Below are positions 31,190 through 31,204 of a stretch of DNA of 31,204 nt, in pieces; position 1 is the first letter of the stretch, and the number at the start of each line of letters is the position of its first letter. Source of the DNA: Collybiopsis luxurians FD-317 M1 (taxonomy: Eukaryota; Basidiomycota; Agaricomycetes; Agaricales; Omphalotaceae); the NCBI GenBank assembly GCA_000827265.1, contig KN834846.1:18090-49293 (forward strand), given 5' to 3'. The notes beneath the pieces were generated by a model, which was not told the DNA's origin, ran no database searches, and saw nothing but the letters and a program-made list of their open reading frames with translations. Position numbers and translations under genes: made by a program.

Positions 31190-31204
31190 ACTCCCCTGTT
31201 CAGC
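31190..31204 (-). mobile_element. Possible edge of another copia LTR and polypurine tract
   Basis: The last bases read ACAACACTCCCCTGTT, resembling the inner edge of the left LTR (CTCAACACTCCCCCTC at 9657-9672), where LTR end CAACA meets a polypyrimidine block. If real, a minus-orientation copia element begins here and continues beyond the window. The upstream 31000-31190 shows TATA-like runs compatible with an LTR. Weak evidence. Confidence 0.25.

Noticed and set aside
1..31204. CRISPR arrays, tRNA or rRNA genes
   Set aside because: No regularly spaced repeats with unique spacers and no recognisable cloverleaf or rRNA sequence; the window is eukaryotic.

Overview
The window looks like a transposon-rich stretch of a mushroom-forming basidiomycete (Agaricomycetes) genome. 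The evidence is short GT-AG introns of about 35-90 bp in almost every gene-like segment, a Plavaka-type (CACTA-like) DNA transposon, a Ty1/copia element, and host families expanded in mushrooms: a P-loop GTPase, a seven-helix membrane protein ending in an 'ESGAIYC'-type segment, an F-box-like protein and an ankyrin protein. Family names come from motif recognition by eye; no database search was possible.

Layout. 1-700: decayed copia reverse-transcriptase fragment, joined directly to the last two exons of a cytochrome P450 (about 700-996). 1820-1973: TATA box and small first exon. 2093-5270, all on the minus strand: a row of incomplete genes, namely a coiled-coil gene with a tandemly duplicated exon-intron unit, one exon of V-ATPase subunit a, the middle of an RMD1/Sif2 (DUF155) gene, and two exons of an oligopeptide transporter. 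7221-8260: P-loop GTPase gene with one frameshift. 9237-23530: three-level nest. A minus-strand seven-helix protein gene is split by a copia element (9329-22312, 5-bp target duplication CTGGT); the right-hand LTR of that copia is itself split by an 8.0-kb Plavaka element (14156-22134, CACTG terminal inverted repeats, TA target duplication). 23948-25630: decayed F-box/leucine-rich gene. 26190-26715: cyclin-like fragment. 26757-27615: unrecognised minus-strand gene. 28617-30258: CpG-rich ankyrin gene with one frameshift. 30287-30690: array of TGCGTCC words in both orientations. 30837-30976: tandem repeat of a 68-bp unit. 31190-31204: possible edge of another copia LTR.

The Plavaka element is the most interesting object. 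Besides a decayed transposase it carries two genes I do not recognise: one on the minus strand, divergent from the transposase across a short shared control region with three 9-bp repeats at 11-bp spacing, and one downstream on the plus strand that still encodes an intact 303-residue protein through clean intron phases.

Mutational history is readable. The two copia LTRs differ by 15 transitions and no transversions; 13 of the 15 fall at positions explained by ten ancestral CpG sites. All 12 in-frame stops in copia gag-pol are TGA, mostly where arginine (CGA) is expected. This points to methyl-CpG decay. The ankyrin gene at the right keeps a high CpG content, so the window crosses from silenced repeat DNA towards active sequence.
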